Notes under the pieces: model-generated
The model's database searches: none
The model's input: only the letters and a program-made list of their open reading frames with translations
Told to the model about the DNA's origin: nothing
Assembly (NCBI RefSeq): GCF_017591425.1
Contig: NW_024466512.1
Coordinates: 13,953,001-14,017,000, forward strand
Direction of reading: 5' to 3'
DNA from: Ochotona curzoniae
Lineage: Eukaryota; Chordata; Mammalia; Lagomorpha; Ochotonidae
DNA length: 64,000 bases
Shown: positions 12,104 to 23,155 of the stretch, piece by piece
How positions within the stretch are numbered: the first letter of the stretch is position 1
Layout: each line of letters opens with the position of its first letter
Translations under genes and position numbers: made by a program

Positions 12104-12770
12104 CCAGTCTGGAATATTATTTTATGATACAGTTCCATAGGCTCCTGGGAGGAGATAATGAAAATCCCCAGTTCCCCCCACCAAGTTCCTGTATGTCATT
12201 ACTAAAGTATAGTTCTTCATACAGTCATATGTCCATCATTGATGGCACGGGCAATGGCAGAGTCCAGCATCCTATTGTAAAGATATGGTAAACAGTTTCA
12301 TTGCAAGTCCATCTTTGTCTGGAAGTGAAGATGCATACTGCATTGTATCCTCACATCTGGATATGTTAGTCTCCGTTTCAGTTACTGAACATCCCCTTAA
12401 ATGAAAAGTCACAGTACAAAATCAACAGGAGGAAGAAAAATAGAAATTTACAATGCCTTGAAGTTAAATAACATGTTACTAGATCTGACAGTCTCCATTA
12501 CACAGCTGCTATACATCCCCTTAAATGAAAAGCCACAAAACAAAATCAGCAGGAAGAAAGAAATTAACACCATGAAATTAAATAACAAGCTACTTAATGA
12601 CTATTGTGTCAGTGAAGAAATGAAAAAGAAAATAACGAACCTTCTTGAAGAAAATGATGCTACTGTATAATCTATGAGTCATTGAATAATCAGAAGAAAG
12701 TGTTTTGAAGAGATGAAATAAACAAAAACAAACATCAAAATCCATGACAGTTTCCACTGATTTTTGTTGG
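12104..12770 (-). other. L1 3' UTR (copy A)
   Basis: About 0.65 kb, colinear with 61173-61735 and in part with 8590-8890. Plus-strand landmarks are 'tgatacagttccataggct' near 12125, 'tcatatgtccatcattgat' near 12225 and 'ccccttaaatgaaaag' twice, near 12392 and 12518. The doubled block (about 12360-12460 and 12490-12580) shows an internal duplication in this copy; copy B has one such block. The 89-codon ORF at 12401-12670 lies inside and is not a gene. Confidence 0.6.
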
Positions 12771-12774
12771 TGAA

Positions 12775-12880
12775 ATGTCTCTTCTAGACAATGAATAGAT
12801 GGGTTGTTTTTTAATCCAATCTACTAATCTATGATGTTTCAGCGTAAGTCATTTACATTTAGGGTTAATATGGGTGATAA
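12775..12880 (-). pseudogene. L1 ORF2 N-terminal remnant
   Basis: Minus-strand translation in two frames gives ILTLNVNDL followed by HHRLVDWIKKQPIYSL. This corresponds to the first few dozen residues of L1 ORF2p, the start of the endonuclease domain. It stops before any catalytic region and runs straight into 3' UTR-like sequence. The same remnant, more decayed, is at about 61740-61860 in copy B. Confidence 0.6.
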
Positions 12881-12914
12881 TTTGGTCTTGTCATTTAAGG
12901 AATGGGTTGTTCAT

Positions 12915-13718
12915 TGGGTGACAATTTTTTTCTTAGAATCTGGAATGTCACTTCATTCTCTTAACTGTAGAGTTTCCTGTGAGAGATCTCCTTTGAGTTT
13001 AATTGGCATTCCTTTATATGTCAGTTGATTTTTTCTTTTTCATGTGCATGTTTAAGGATCTTTATGTTTGATTGGAGAGAGCTTGATGATCATGTGTCAT
13101 GGTGAAGACTGCTTTTGATCAAGCCTGTTGGGAGTTCTGTGTCCCTCCTGTTTCCCAATTGTTTCTCTAGATTAGGGAAAATTTCCCTTATTTCAGTAAA
13201 CATATTTGTAAAACCAGTTTCTCTTTCTGCACCTTCTGGGATTCCCATAACTCTTATGTTAGGCCTCTTAAAAGTGCCTTTCAATTCTTGAATACTTCTT
13301 GAATACTTTTTTTTTGGGGGGGGGGGCTTGATCCATCTCTGCTTCCAGCTTTTTGTTTGCTTCCCCCTGGTGACAGGAAACATTTTCCGATTCTAATATT
13401 CTTTCTTCTGCCTTCCTCATTCTATTTTGGAGACTCTCCATTGTACTTCTAATTTGCTCTACTGTGTTCTTAAATTTCTGATATATCAGCCTTGATTTGC
13501 TTTATTGCTGCTATTTCTTGTGTAACAATTTCCTTAAATTCTTTGAACTCCTGTATGTACTTCTCATTGATCAGAAGCTTTATAATGAGTTTTTTGAATT
13601 CTGTGTCCCCCAAATTCTCAATGTCTTCCTCAGTTAACTCTGAAGTTGGCAAAGGGTTTTGCTCCTTTTCAGGAGAGTCTTCAGTAATACTCATTTGTCT
13701 ACTTTTGCTCTTGGTCAT
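12915..13718 (-). pseudogene. L1 ORF1p pseudogene (copy A)
   Basis: ORF1p is the L1 RNA-binding trimeric chaperone. The minus-strand start at 13718 opens a reading frame with TEEDIENLGDTEFKKLI, a typical N-terminal stretch. Further on, KRPNIRVMGIPEG at about 13233-13271 marks the RNA-recognition domain, followed by FPNLEK. Stop codons (for example after 13470) and frameshifts break it. About 190-200 bp of the C-terminal part present in copy B (61905-62080 and 62424-62450) are deleted here near 12910-12920. It cannot make a functional protein. Confidence 0.75.
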
Positions 13719-14850
13719 TGTATTTCTAGTTCTCAGATTCTTTTCCTTGGTAGGTTTCTAAGCTGTGTCACCCGGAGGTCTACAGTTCAATTTTAATTGT
13801 TGCAGTTATTACACAGCTCTTTGCTTGCAGCCAATTGTGCCACTCCCTCTAGCAAGTTCCAGATCTGGGTACTTATGTTAGATTTCCACCATGTTAGCCC
13901 CAACTCCTGGCTCACCACTCTCCACCTCTTCTGATATGATGCTGAGTTTGCACTGCTGTCTGCAACCTTTTTTTCACTCTCGGTTGGAGCAGGTCCCAGG
14001 ATCAGGGAGATACAAGATGTCCTTTATGGCTAGGTTGGTGGTGGTGCTTATCTTTCTGGAACCTTTTGGTCATTAGGTCTGAGAGTCACACAGACCTATT
14101 TTGACCTGTACATGCCATAGTCGGTATTTTCCTGTGGGAACAGTGCAATCCACTGAACTTGGTGAGTTCTCGCGAGCTCAGCACATGCGCACATCACTGT
14201 TGTCCCCTGCAGTCCTTAAACTTTTGCCACAGTGAACAACATGGTACCTGATGTGCCACTACTAGAGTTCTTGATCTGCTGACCATCAGGTCTGAGGGCT
14301 ACCCAGACCTGCCTTGGGTGGAACTTGTGGAATGCTATGTTGATGCAGTTCACTAAGTCAGAAATGAGTTTACCCCCAGCTCAGTGTATGCTCAGTCCTT
14401 TCCCTTGCCTTTGCCTCCTTACGCAAAATGGTGTCCAATTCGGCTCTAGGGAGCTGACTGGGCAGTGAAGTCCACCCTGTTCCTGCACTGCCTGTCTGGG
14501 ATCTGCTGCTATGTCTCTGCTCCTGGTCAAATCAAACAGACCAGCAGGATGCACAGTTCTTTGTCTGGGTTCACCTCCCAAGCTCCCAGTGAAAGTCCCT
14601 TCCCACCTGGTTATTGTTTAGGCTTCTGGTGGAGTCAGAAGGCCTTTTGCTGAATGCTGCTGGGGTATCAGTCACTGCAACACCACACCATTGTTTGCAC
14701 TGCTTTCCTGTGTCTGTCAGTCTCCAGGTACCCCTCTGCTGTTGTTCTGTCCTATTTCCTGGAATGTGTCCTCTCTGCTTCATTCTGATTAAATGTTTCC
14801 CATTCTATTTAAACGTGTCCTTACCCTATTCCACCATCTTGATTCCCCCC
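13719..14850 (-). other. L1 5' UTR (copy A)
   Basis: About 1.13 kb upstream of the ORF1 start, colinear with 63235-64000 and with the orphan piece at 56675-57090. Shared landmarks on the plus strand are 'gacctgccttgggtggaac' near 14308, 'tgtctctgctcctggtcaaa' near 14512, 'gaccagcaggatgcacagtt' near 14540 and 'cctctctgcttcattctg' near 14770. It is single-copy rather than built of monomers. Several small ORFs are chance. Confidence 0.6.
14834..14841 (-). promoter_or_regulatory. YY1-like site at L1 5' end
   Basis: Minus strand reads CAAGATGG within 17 bases of the element's first base. L1 5' UTRs typically carry such a YY1 site near +10 to +20, where it fixes the transcription start. Its position supports 14850 as the true 5' end and makes 5' truncation unlikely. 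Confidence 0.6.
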
Positions 14851-15487
14851 AAGTTTTCATTCTTACTGACTGAGCTTCTTACCTTAAGATTCCTACTATT
14901 TATATATTCTTAAATGTGGGTACTGTGCTTTATACTGAATTATTTAATATCCCCCATTTCTAGGTGCTTGCCTAGAATTAACTCTCTGGGGAGACTGCAT
15001 GCTAAATCTGTTGCTCCCGCAACTGGTGGATGAACCCACATCTGTCTTTTCTTGGGTTATATTTTCAAGGTCATTTTCAGGTTCTCTGTGCATGCATGTA
15101 TACACACATTATAGCCCCCACAGCTATTTGCCTTGGATTGATAATGTCACAGGCATAATGCCCTTTTTTTCTCCTTTGCAATTACTCTTAGAATAAGAAA
15201 ATATTGTAGATATACATATGAAAAACCTATAGAAAATATATTGAAATGTACTTGCAAATGTCTATACTAGACATGTGTATGTTTGAGAGTAAGGGCATTT
15301 CCAAAACTTCATGGCAAACAGTAATTTGCACAGAAATGTGAAATTCATGCATAGATCTTTCCGAACATGCATTTTCCTTGAACTTCTTGATGGTTCACTT
15401 GTGTACATGCATGCGTGCACACACAGTCTGAATGTACTTAAATGTTTGCAGAACATGGCATTCTAAGGTAAGTTTTGGAGTAGCGTT
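14851..15487. other. Unassigned sequence
   Basis: No gene or repeat recognised. A short impure TG/CA stretch lies at about 15395-15425. Confidence 0.4.
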
Positions 15488-15755
15488 TTTGCATAGGTGA
15501 GACATCCATGTCTTCCATCAGAGTGCCCGGGTTTGAGTTCTGACTGTGCTCCAGCTTCCTGCTGCTGTGCACCTTGGCAGACAGTAGGTAACAGCTCAAG
15601 CAGCTGGGTCCCTGTCACACATGGTGCCTGAATTGAGTTCCTGGCACCTTGGTTTAGCCCAATCCAGCTTTAGCTACTGCAGGCATCAGAGTGAACCAGT
15701 GCAAGAGAGCTGTTTCTCTGCCTCTCAAATACATAAATGAATTCAAAAATAATTC
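15488..15755 (+). mobile_element. Lagomorph CSINE, very old
   Basis: Sense copy read through 'cgggtttgagttctgactgt', 'gctccagcttcctgctgct', 'aagcagctgggtccctgtc', 'gttcctggcaccttggttta', 'gagtgaaccagtgcaagag' and a tail 'ctctcaaatacataaatgaa' near 15723. Heavily diverged, so an early member of the family. Confidence 0.65.
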
Positions 15756-16149
15756 TGTAAACTTTTTGAACTCCATGTATATATATTTATTTGTATATGT
15801 AGGCTTAAAATATTCCTGCATTTTATGTATGTGCACATAGTTTTTAAATGCACAAAACATTGTATCAAACACATTTTCACATTATTTCATCTGTTACACA
15901 AATCTGCATAATGTTGCATTATATAGTTGTAATATAACCAATACTGTGTTGTTGGGTATTTGGCATTTTCTCAACTTTTTAATTAAAAATAATGTTCTTG
16001 AGTATATCTCTACACAGTCTTAATTATTGGGCATGTTGTATTTAAGACACCTACTGGTAAGTTTGTTAACGATCAAATGTGCCTGAAGTTTCAGTATTAT
16101 GAGAAGTAGTTACTTTCTTAGGCTAGCTCATAATGGCAAATTTATCACA
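15756..16149. other. Unassigned AT-rich sequence
   Basis: Nothing recognised. The composition is AT-rich throughout. Confidence 0.35.
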
Positions 16150-16555
16150 CCGTGGAACTAAACCTAGATTTACGGTATAATATCCTTCTGAGTTCAAAGG
16201 TGTCCTTAGCTCCATATGTGAGAGTACCCAACACTGGGACCCTATTTAGAAAGTGTCATTGCAGCTGTAATCAAGGACACCTTGCTGAATGGGCCCCAGA
16301 TCCACTGATTCTGATCTTCATAATGTGTTTGGACACAGGCTTGGGGAGGAAGGCCCTGTTGGCAGACAGACCAGAGTCCCACTGCCACAGGCAAGGTACG
16401 CTGGAAGAAGCCGGAGAGGAGTCTTGCCCAGAGCCTTCTGAGAGAAATGACCAACTTCAGGCTCTTCATTTCAAAACAGTGAGTGAACACATTTCCGTGT
16501 TTCTAAGCCACCTTGTTTTTGTGTGTTGTGGTAGGTCTAGAAAACAGACATGCAT
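16150..16555 (+). mobile_element. MLT1-type LTR (ERVL-MaLR)
   Basis: Sense match to the MLT1 pattern: 'gggaccctatttagaaagtg' and 'tcattgcagctgtaatcaag' near 16236-16277, a 'gtttggacacaggctt' block near 16327, 'gaggagtcttgcccagagcc' near 16416, and the terminal 'tctaagccaccttgtttttg' block near 16502. The 164-codon ORF at 16152-16646 lies almost wholly in the LTR and is chance. A possible antisense MLT1 start ('aggttggggatttcaac') lies just downstream at about 16742. Confidence 0.75.
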
Positions 16556-18939
16556 TTATGATGACCTTCTGGAACTTATTTCTCCATACAATGAATGTTA
16601 TAAAGGCTCACAAAACTCTTCAGTGTCTAATACAGTTGAAACCTAACTATTGCGTTTAACATTTTTTTAAAAACTGTTTTGGTGGGAGATCCACCCTTAG
16701 ACCTTGAGGCAGGACCTGGAGACGTTCCGTGTTTTGCCATTAGGTTGGGGATTTCAACAGCACATTCTAAGGGGGTGGGGAAGGGTGGGAGAAGCTTATA
16801 TGTGAATCAGCCAAGCTAAAAATAATTTACTGTATAGAATGGTGGACCCCATTGAGGCCAATCTCACATGGGATGCATAATTCATTGAGGATTAGGAAGG
16901 CAGGGTCTTGGTAAAAAAGAATTGTATGGATTCCTTCTGGTTGGGATTGGTGAGGTGGGCTGCGGCCTCTGGCATCAGACGGTGAAAAATGACAGTGAGG
17001 TGGAAGCTCCCTGGAGATGCAGCAGGGGCACTGACGAGGAGTGGGGTAAGTGTGATACAGGGAGTGTGATATGGTGAACACTGAAAGTTGGTTTGTAATT
17101 GGGTTATGGAGGTTGCCTTCTGCGTGTATACAAGAGACAAATTACCCTTCAGATTCACTTGAGATTGCGGTCTCTTCTCTATCATGTTTTAGTGCTTGCT
17201 TTGCCTTCTTATTTGTACCAGAAAAAGAAACCTGATTGCTGCAACTTGATAGATTTGTAGGCTCTGCAGGTTTGTGTCCTTGAATCTATTTAATTGGCTT
17301 AATCCATTCAAGTTTAGTAACTGAGCACCAGCAAAAATGAGTCCCAAATTAATGGCAATGGTCTGCTTTGGGGTAGGAAGTTTGATTTAATGTGATAAAT
17401 GGATGTTTTAGAGTCACCAGTTAATTTCCTTTATATTCCACATGCTAATTATCAGAGGAAACAATCTTACACCAAACTGAAAATGATGAAGCTAAATGTT
17501 GATTCTCATGACAAATTACTTGAAATGAGAAAGTCTTGGAAATAAGGACAGCAGCAGTGACTTTAATACTTCCATTTAACAATAAAGCAGATGTGTATCT
17601 GCCTATTTTATTAGAGGGTAAGATATTGATGTGCCAAGGGCAAGGAAAAAACATATGATGGGACAATTCCTAGGAGGCATTGCAAATGACTTAAAACTGT
17701 TCAGGAATTTGCAGTTTATAGTTGTCACATTATATTGTTTACCCGAGACTTTAAGTTTCTTGATGCTTTCCAATGCTGACTCAATCATTAAGTTACTTAC
17801 ATAAATACAAACATAAAATTGTGCATAAAACATTTCTCCTTATTTAAACTTTTCATCTTAGAACTTTAGTGTATTGGACAAACCTAAATGCCACTCTGAA
17901 GTTGACTAATTCCATACACTAGCCACGGTGTTACTTTGTCTTTGTGTCTAATTGCATTTTTATCATCTATTGATTCTGCTTGTTCAACTTGAGGCTAATG
18001 TTTGTATAATACTTTTTTCATGGATTCTATATTTGTATTTTGGATCTCTTGTATGTTACTGAGAAGGTGTTTTCGAAATTGAAGTTTAAATTTACAAAGT
18101 CTAGGAAGATAATTGTGAAACGTCTCAGCAAAAGTTTAAGGTATTTCAGGTTCTTTCAGAATGGTTCTGGGGTAGTGGTGGTGCTGGGAATTGAACCTCC
18201 TAGAAGCCATTAGCCCTTTACTCACAGTGGAACTAAATATAGCTTGGCTTAGAAAACACTGTCTTTGCTAGCTGGGCAAGACAGGTAAGCGTGGAAGGAG
18301 GATTTGAATGAGCTAGAATCAAAATATATTGTGCCATATAATTTGGGTGTTCTTGCCCTCCAACATACAAGTCAAGCCATGACTGACACAGATCCAGATA
18401 TTGTAGTTAATTGTCCCATGTGATGTAATTGTAGGAGACCGAAAAGTTTCTGGGTAAAACAAGGTAATTTGAGCCTACCAGGATATAGTTCTTAGCACCA
18501 TATTGCTGTCAGTTGAGTGATCATGGATGGATTTTGGAAACAATCTAGGCTAATGACACCAAAAGTCCCATGTGGAATATCTTAAAGTGGATGCTGCTGG
18601 TAACTGTGTTAAGACTAGTTGAGGAGTCTTAGGCTGGTCTGACGGCCTTGGTATCCTTGGAGAGCTGGTTCCCTCTTTTTTCCTTTTGTGAACTTATTTG
18701 CATGAGCAAAGTTGCTAGCCGCCATTTTAGCATTTCAGCTACAGGTAGGAAGCAGAGGGAAAGGATGCATTTCCCTTACTTTGTGACCAGGCAGTCTCAC
18801 ATGCAGTCACTTCTTCCTCTGCAATCTACTCTTACAACCACAAACGTTGCAAGGGAGACTTGGAGAACAAATGCTCTTAGAGAAGAAGACAGAATGACAG
18901 ATATGTGCTATGTGTGTTGGCCAGGTTGTCATTTTCAGC
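16556..18939. other. Unique sequence, nothing assigned
   Basis: Apart from the possible antisense MLT1 scrap near 16660-16790, I see no repeat family or gene. ORFs are below 100 codons without motifs. Confidence 0.4.
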
Positions 18940-19070
18940 CCTAGCTCTGAATCTGTCTCTCCAGCTTTCACATAGGGGTAGTACTAATGGACTTCACAGG
19001 ATGCTGGTTGTGGGTGTTGTTTGAGTTTCCATGGAGTCTTGTAGAGCACCTGACATTTAAGGAATTGTTG
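18940..19070 (+). mobile_element. Probable MIR fragment
   Basis: 'cttcacaggatgctggttgt' (about 18993) and 'tagagcacctgacattta' (about 19043) follow the 3' half of MIR ('cacagggttgttgtgag... cagtgcctggcac'). Diverged, boundaries approximate. Confidence 0.4.
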
Positions 19071-21269
19071 GACCAGGGTTGGGTAATGCTGTACAATATC
19101 TGTGTCTGATTTCCCATCCCATCAAGTGACACGAAGCACCCCAGACACTCATACTCTGGAGGTGATCATAGTAATAACTGGTGGTGATGTCACTCTTAAG
19201 CCATGCAGTTCAGAAAGGTTTTTCGTCAGCCACAAACCCATGTAGGCAACAGAGCAAAGTGATGAGAGGATGGCCCCTTGTGCTGGATTCTGTGGGTTAG
19301 ACACCTACTGAATCCCTAAGAGCTGGGCCTTTTGAAGCAAGATACTTGCATCTCCCCATTTCATTTTTAAACAAGGATACCAATGACATTTGTCTATAAG
19401 CTTGTTAGGCTAACTGAATAAATTATTTGACCTCCTTATTAACAATGAGTTGCATAGAAATTGTTTTTGTAAGTTTGCGTATGTTAAATAAGAAACTACT
19501 ACAGGTGTGCTATTTAGTTTGCCGTTAAAAGCTTTCTCCTCTACTAGGTCTATTGAAAAAGGGACTGCTTTCTTCCTTGCTCCCCTAGAATGGGAACTAC
19601 ATTAAGGAAAAGAATCTTTTTCTCTGCTGAATTCCCAGGGCATAGAACCAAAACCTGGCCCCTTATCAGTACTTGATAAAAAAAAATGTATTTTGGAGGT
19701 TAGAGACATGACATGCATTGGAACCAACATCTAGCTTCTTACTCTACCATCTATTACTAAGGAGTTAGCACGGAACAGCAGGAACCAGCCATGGTCATGA
19801 TTAAAGGTTTTGGACAACACTTCTCCTAAGAAGCCAAAGAAATGGTCCCAACAGTGGAGGTACAAATCTTGGATTCCAAAATTGGTTGAACATTGCCTTA
19901 TCTGACATTTTGAAACTACGTGTAGCAATCCTCTGGAAGTGTAAAGGTTATTCCATGAGTGATGCAGTGAATACAGTCTGTTCATACACTGTGAGGGGAT
20001 CTTGCAGATGAGCTGGAAATCCTCAACTGAGCAAATATTACCCGTAACACAAGGGGATTTTACCTAACAATCTGAGGCAAGCAGAGAAAGGCCTTAAGTA
20101 TGTTACACGGGGACTTCTAATCAGTCATAACTTTACATGACAAGAGAAGAGCTGCTTTTGTAGATGTGAAACTATTCTGACCTTCAGACGTAATACTTGC
20201 CTCGGGTTGAAGTGGTTTTTTCCAACACATGTGCACTATCCAATGAAGGAGGGTCGATCTCTTTTGAAGTTTCAATACATCTGAAGGAGAAATACCCGTA
20301 TGCTTATGTGAGAAGCAGATGTGATTATGAACTCTGGAGGCAAGTAATGAAATGTCAGGAAACAAGGAAAAGTGTGCACAGAGAAATAGAACAAAGAAAA
20401 GGAATGGGATAGAGGATGGAACAGAGGGGAACCTTTGTTTTTTGGTGTCTCTTTTTTAACTTCTAATGAGTTCAGATGGGAACTCCACTGAACAGTTTCT
20501 AGGAGATCTACCTCACCTTGGGGATATCAAGGCAGAAACTTAAATAACACAAAGTAAAAAATTCTAATTCATTACAAATGGAAGAAGGAACAAAGCACTC
20601 TGTCTTTCAAATCAATTCAGCAGGGATTGTTTCAGATGGGGATGAGCAATGAGAGACAGGACAATGGTAAAACTTCTTGGTACAGACAGGAGAACCTTCG
20701 ACATGGGACTGTTATCTTAACAAAAACTCTGGGTCAAGATCACCTTAGAGACAGGTGCACTGTTGCCTGTTACTGTTGTGTCCCAAATAAGGCTGTTTGG
20801 ATTCCCCATTGGTCCACGCTGGTGCATTGTTTGCTGAAGGCCTAAGAACCAGTATGCCTATTTCATCCTTGCTTAGTAGAGGTGACTCTTTCTTGTGATT
20901 CACCTTTGGTATTACCTTCCAAGTGATAATTATGGCCATCTGAGCTCACGGTAGAAATTCTTGCGTTGTTAATCCCAGTCTAGAGAGGCGTTTTGTTGTT
21001 CAGGTGGATTCAGATGAGCAAGGAGAATGCTTCTGCCAATGTTACAGCCTTTAGTCATTTTCTGAAATGGCACCAGGCAGGCAGCTGATGACTTCATCCA
21101 TCAGCAGGAGAAGCACTGTGTCACAGACACCACTGACAGTCATGAAAAAGGAAGACACTGCACTCCAACCAAATAAAAATCTCCAAATCCTTTTTATGAC
21201 CTGAACCTGTGAAATCTGTTCTGGCAGTCTTTTTAATGCTACATCTTTCCAGAATTTCATAGAGTAGAC
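19071..21269. other. Unique sequence, nothing assigned
   Basis: No recognised gene or repeat. A minus-strand ORF of 84 codons at 19731-19985 has no motif I can name. Confidence 0.4.
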
Positions 21270-21480
21270 ATTCAAGTGTTCACTCATTCAAAATGCTATA
21301 TTTACATACCTTCCAGGTGCCTAGAATTATGCTAGAACCTGGGAATACAAAAACGTATCCCATATGTATTCCTGCTACTAAAAGCTCTAGCTAGAGTAGA
21401 AGCAGATGTGCAAATAAACATTGGGCATACAATCCTTAGTCTAATGGGGTGTGTGTAATAGAGATGTTTGATTAGGAAAA
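21270..21480 (+). mobile_element. Ancient MIR/L2-like repeat, family uncertain
   Basis: Contains the generic old-mammalian block 'accttccaggtgcctagaat', 'tgctagaacctgggaatac', then a 'gcaaataaacattggg' word. Similar blocks occur at 28555, 50285 and 59435. The family name is not certain. Confidence 0.45.
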
Positions 21481-22615
21481 CGAGATACATATAGGAGGTC
21501 TCTTCTGCTTTGACTCTGCTGTGAGAATTATTGTGTTGTCCTAATGGATAGGACTGAATGTGTACATGCACATATACACACACATGCATACTGCTACCTG
21601 TAAATGCTGTGACAGCTTTCTGGGTCCTAGAATTCTCCCAACTCAGTTTCAAATAACTAGGGCTTAAATGCTTCTAACTATGGTGGGAATGAACCGTGTA
21701 GATGGAACGGATTTATTTTTCAGGAAAACAATGAGGATAGCCTCCCTCTCTATAGGAAGTCTGAATAGAAGAGGTGAGATGAAAAAGATTCAAGGCAGTG
21801 GAAACAGATAAAATATTTAATAACATTATAAAGAAAGGAGGTGGAAAAAGCCATTATTAGATGATTAGGAAAGTAAGTAGAGATTTTCAGTGACAGTTTC
21901 ATTACTTTCATCTCTCCCAACCTTTGCATCTGATCTCAGTGGTGAACTGCTTTTTTTCCCTGCAATATCCATCAGGAACAGCTTCTTGTATACAAGGACC
22001 CGAGACCTCATCTCTTTGTTTTAGAACTGTCTGCCTTTATGACATGGGTGCATTCAGAAGAAGGTGCTTCTGTTGTAAAGGGGTCATGGCAGCCTGATGC
22101 TCCTTGGAGGAAGGGGCCAATGGGGGGAACAATGGCAGGTGCCATGCCAGGAAGCTGTAGGTTTTAAGAATTCAGTCCCCTACTCTCACCCTCTGCAACT
22201 CCCTGGTAGCAACAACAAAATCAAAGAGAAAAAAGAGTCAGGTTCTTTTCATTCTGTTTGCTTATCAATCCTGTTATCACAGTACCTTTTGGAAAATGAC
22301 TCCCTAACAGGGCTATGAAGAGTGTCACCAAGTTAACATCTGTAAATGCTGATGAAAGTGCCTGCTTGGGATTAGGAGAGTGCTATTCTGTTAGTGCCAG
22401 CTGTTACATCAGATGCAGGCAGTTCACACAGGGGGTACTTGTAAAAGTTGGTGGAAAAAGCAATTGAAAGATCGATACAAAATAACTTGGAAACCCGTGC
22501 CCAGTATTTTCATTCCAAAAACCCTTCCTATATGAAGAACATTCATATTAACTATTGCTACAAGTAATAAAAGGCCTGTGTATATGTGCAAATACACAAG
22601 CAGGTGCTGGGGATA
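21481..22615. other. Unassigned sequence
   Basis: No gene or repeat recognised. A purine-rich tract and a short CA-rich stretch (about 21561-21590) are present. Confidence 0.35.
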
Positions 22616-22619
22616 TTGG

Positions 22620-22897
22620 ATGACAGCAAGGTGAGAGATAAAGTTCTTTGATCTGCTGGTTCACTCCCCAAGTGGCTGGAGCTGAGTTGGTCCAAAGCCA
22701 GGAGTGAGGAGCCTCCTCCAAGTCTCCCACATGGGTGCAGGGTCCCAAGCCACAGGCCCATTCTCCACTGCTTTCTCAGGCCATCAGCATGGAGCTAGAT
22801 CACGAATGGAGCAGCCAAGACATGAACCAACCCCTCTTTGGGATGTGATGCTTGGAGGTGGCGGACTATCTAGTTGAGTCAATGTGCTGGTCCTAGG
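22620..22897 (-). mobile_element. Lagomorph CSINE
   Basis: Antisense copy: 'gatctgctggttcactcccc' near 22651, 'aagtggctggagctgagttg', 'caaagccaggagtgaggagc', 'cccacatgggtgcagggtcc' near 22727, 'actgctttctcaggccatc' near 22769 and the head end 'gtcaatgtgctggtcct' near 22878. Near full length, moderately diverged. Confidence 0.85.
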
Positions 22898-23059
22898 GAA
22901 GAGCTTTCTAGACAAAGTGTGCATGCACACACACATAAGTGGTCAGGGTCACAAGGAAAGTTCATTTTCTACCATGGAAGTAGAGAAGCTGTAGAATTCT
23001 GCTTCAATGACACCGAAGTCATGGCTATTGAATCTTCTCTGAGGTGAGCCTTAGGGGTC

Positions 23060-23155
23060 TCCCTCTATAACCTGCCTATTGTAGGAATGAGAAAACACTC
23101 AGAGGTATTCAAGGCTGCATGGTCAGGGAGAGGTATAGGCAGGTGACTGATTCTA
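23060..23155 (-). mobile_element. Possible MIR fragment
   Basis: 'ggaatgagaaaacactcaga' and 'ggctgcatggtcagggag' resemble the antisense MIR core ('gaggaaactgaggc... ggtcacacagc'). Weak. Confidence 0.35.

Larger units (their letters stand above)
12086..14850 (-). mobile_element. Full-length ORF2-less L1 (half-L1-like), copy A
   Basis: In minus-strand order the element has four parts. The 5' UTR runs from a GGGGGG start at 14850 down to about 13719. A decayed ORF1 spans about 12915-13718. A short piece of the ORF2 start lies at about 12775-12880. Then comes the 3' UTR and an A-rich tail (T-rich on the plus strand, 12086-12103). Almost all of the reverse-transcriptase/endonuclease ORF2 is absent. 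Flanks 'aaatttttcattttt' (12086-12100) and 'aagttttcattctta' (14851-14865) could be a worn target-site duplication. A second copy at 61.1-64 kb has the same plan. Confidence 0.7.

Noticed and set aside
12401..12670. 89-codon plus ORF with KEINTMKLNNKLL
   Set aside because: Antisense reading of the L1 3' UTR, present in both L1 copies as part of the repeat.
16152..16646. 164-codon plus-strand ORF
   Set aside because: Almost entirely within an MLT1-type LTR and shows no protein motif.
19731..19985. 84-codon minus ORF considered as a transposase or receptor fragment
   Set aside because: No residue pattern of a known family could be confirmed and no terminal repeats were seen nearby.
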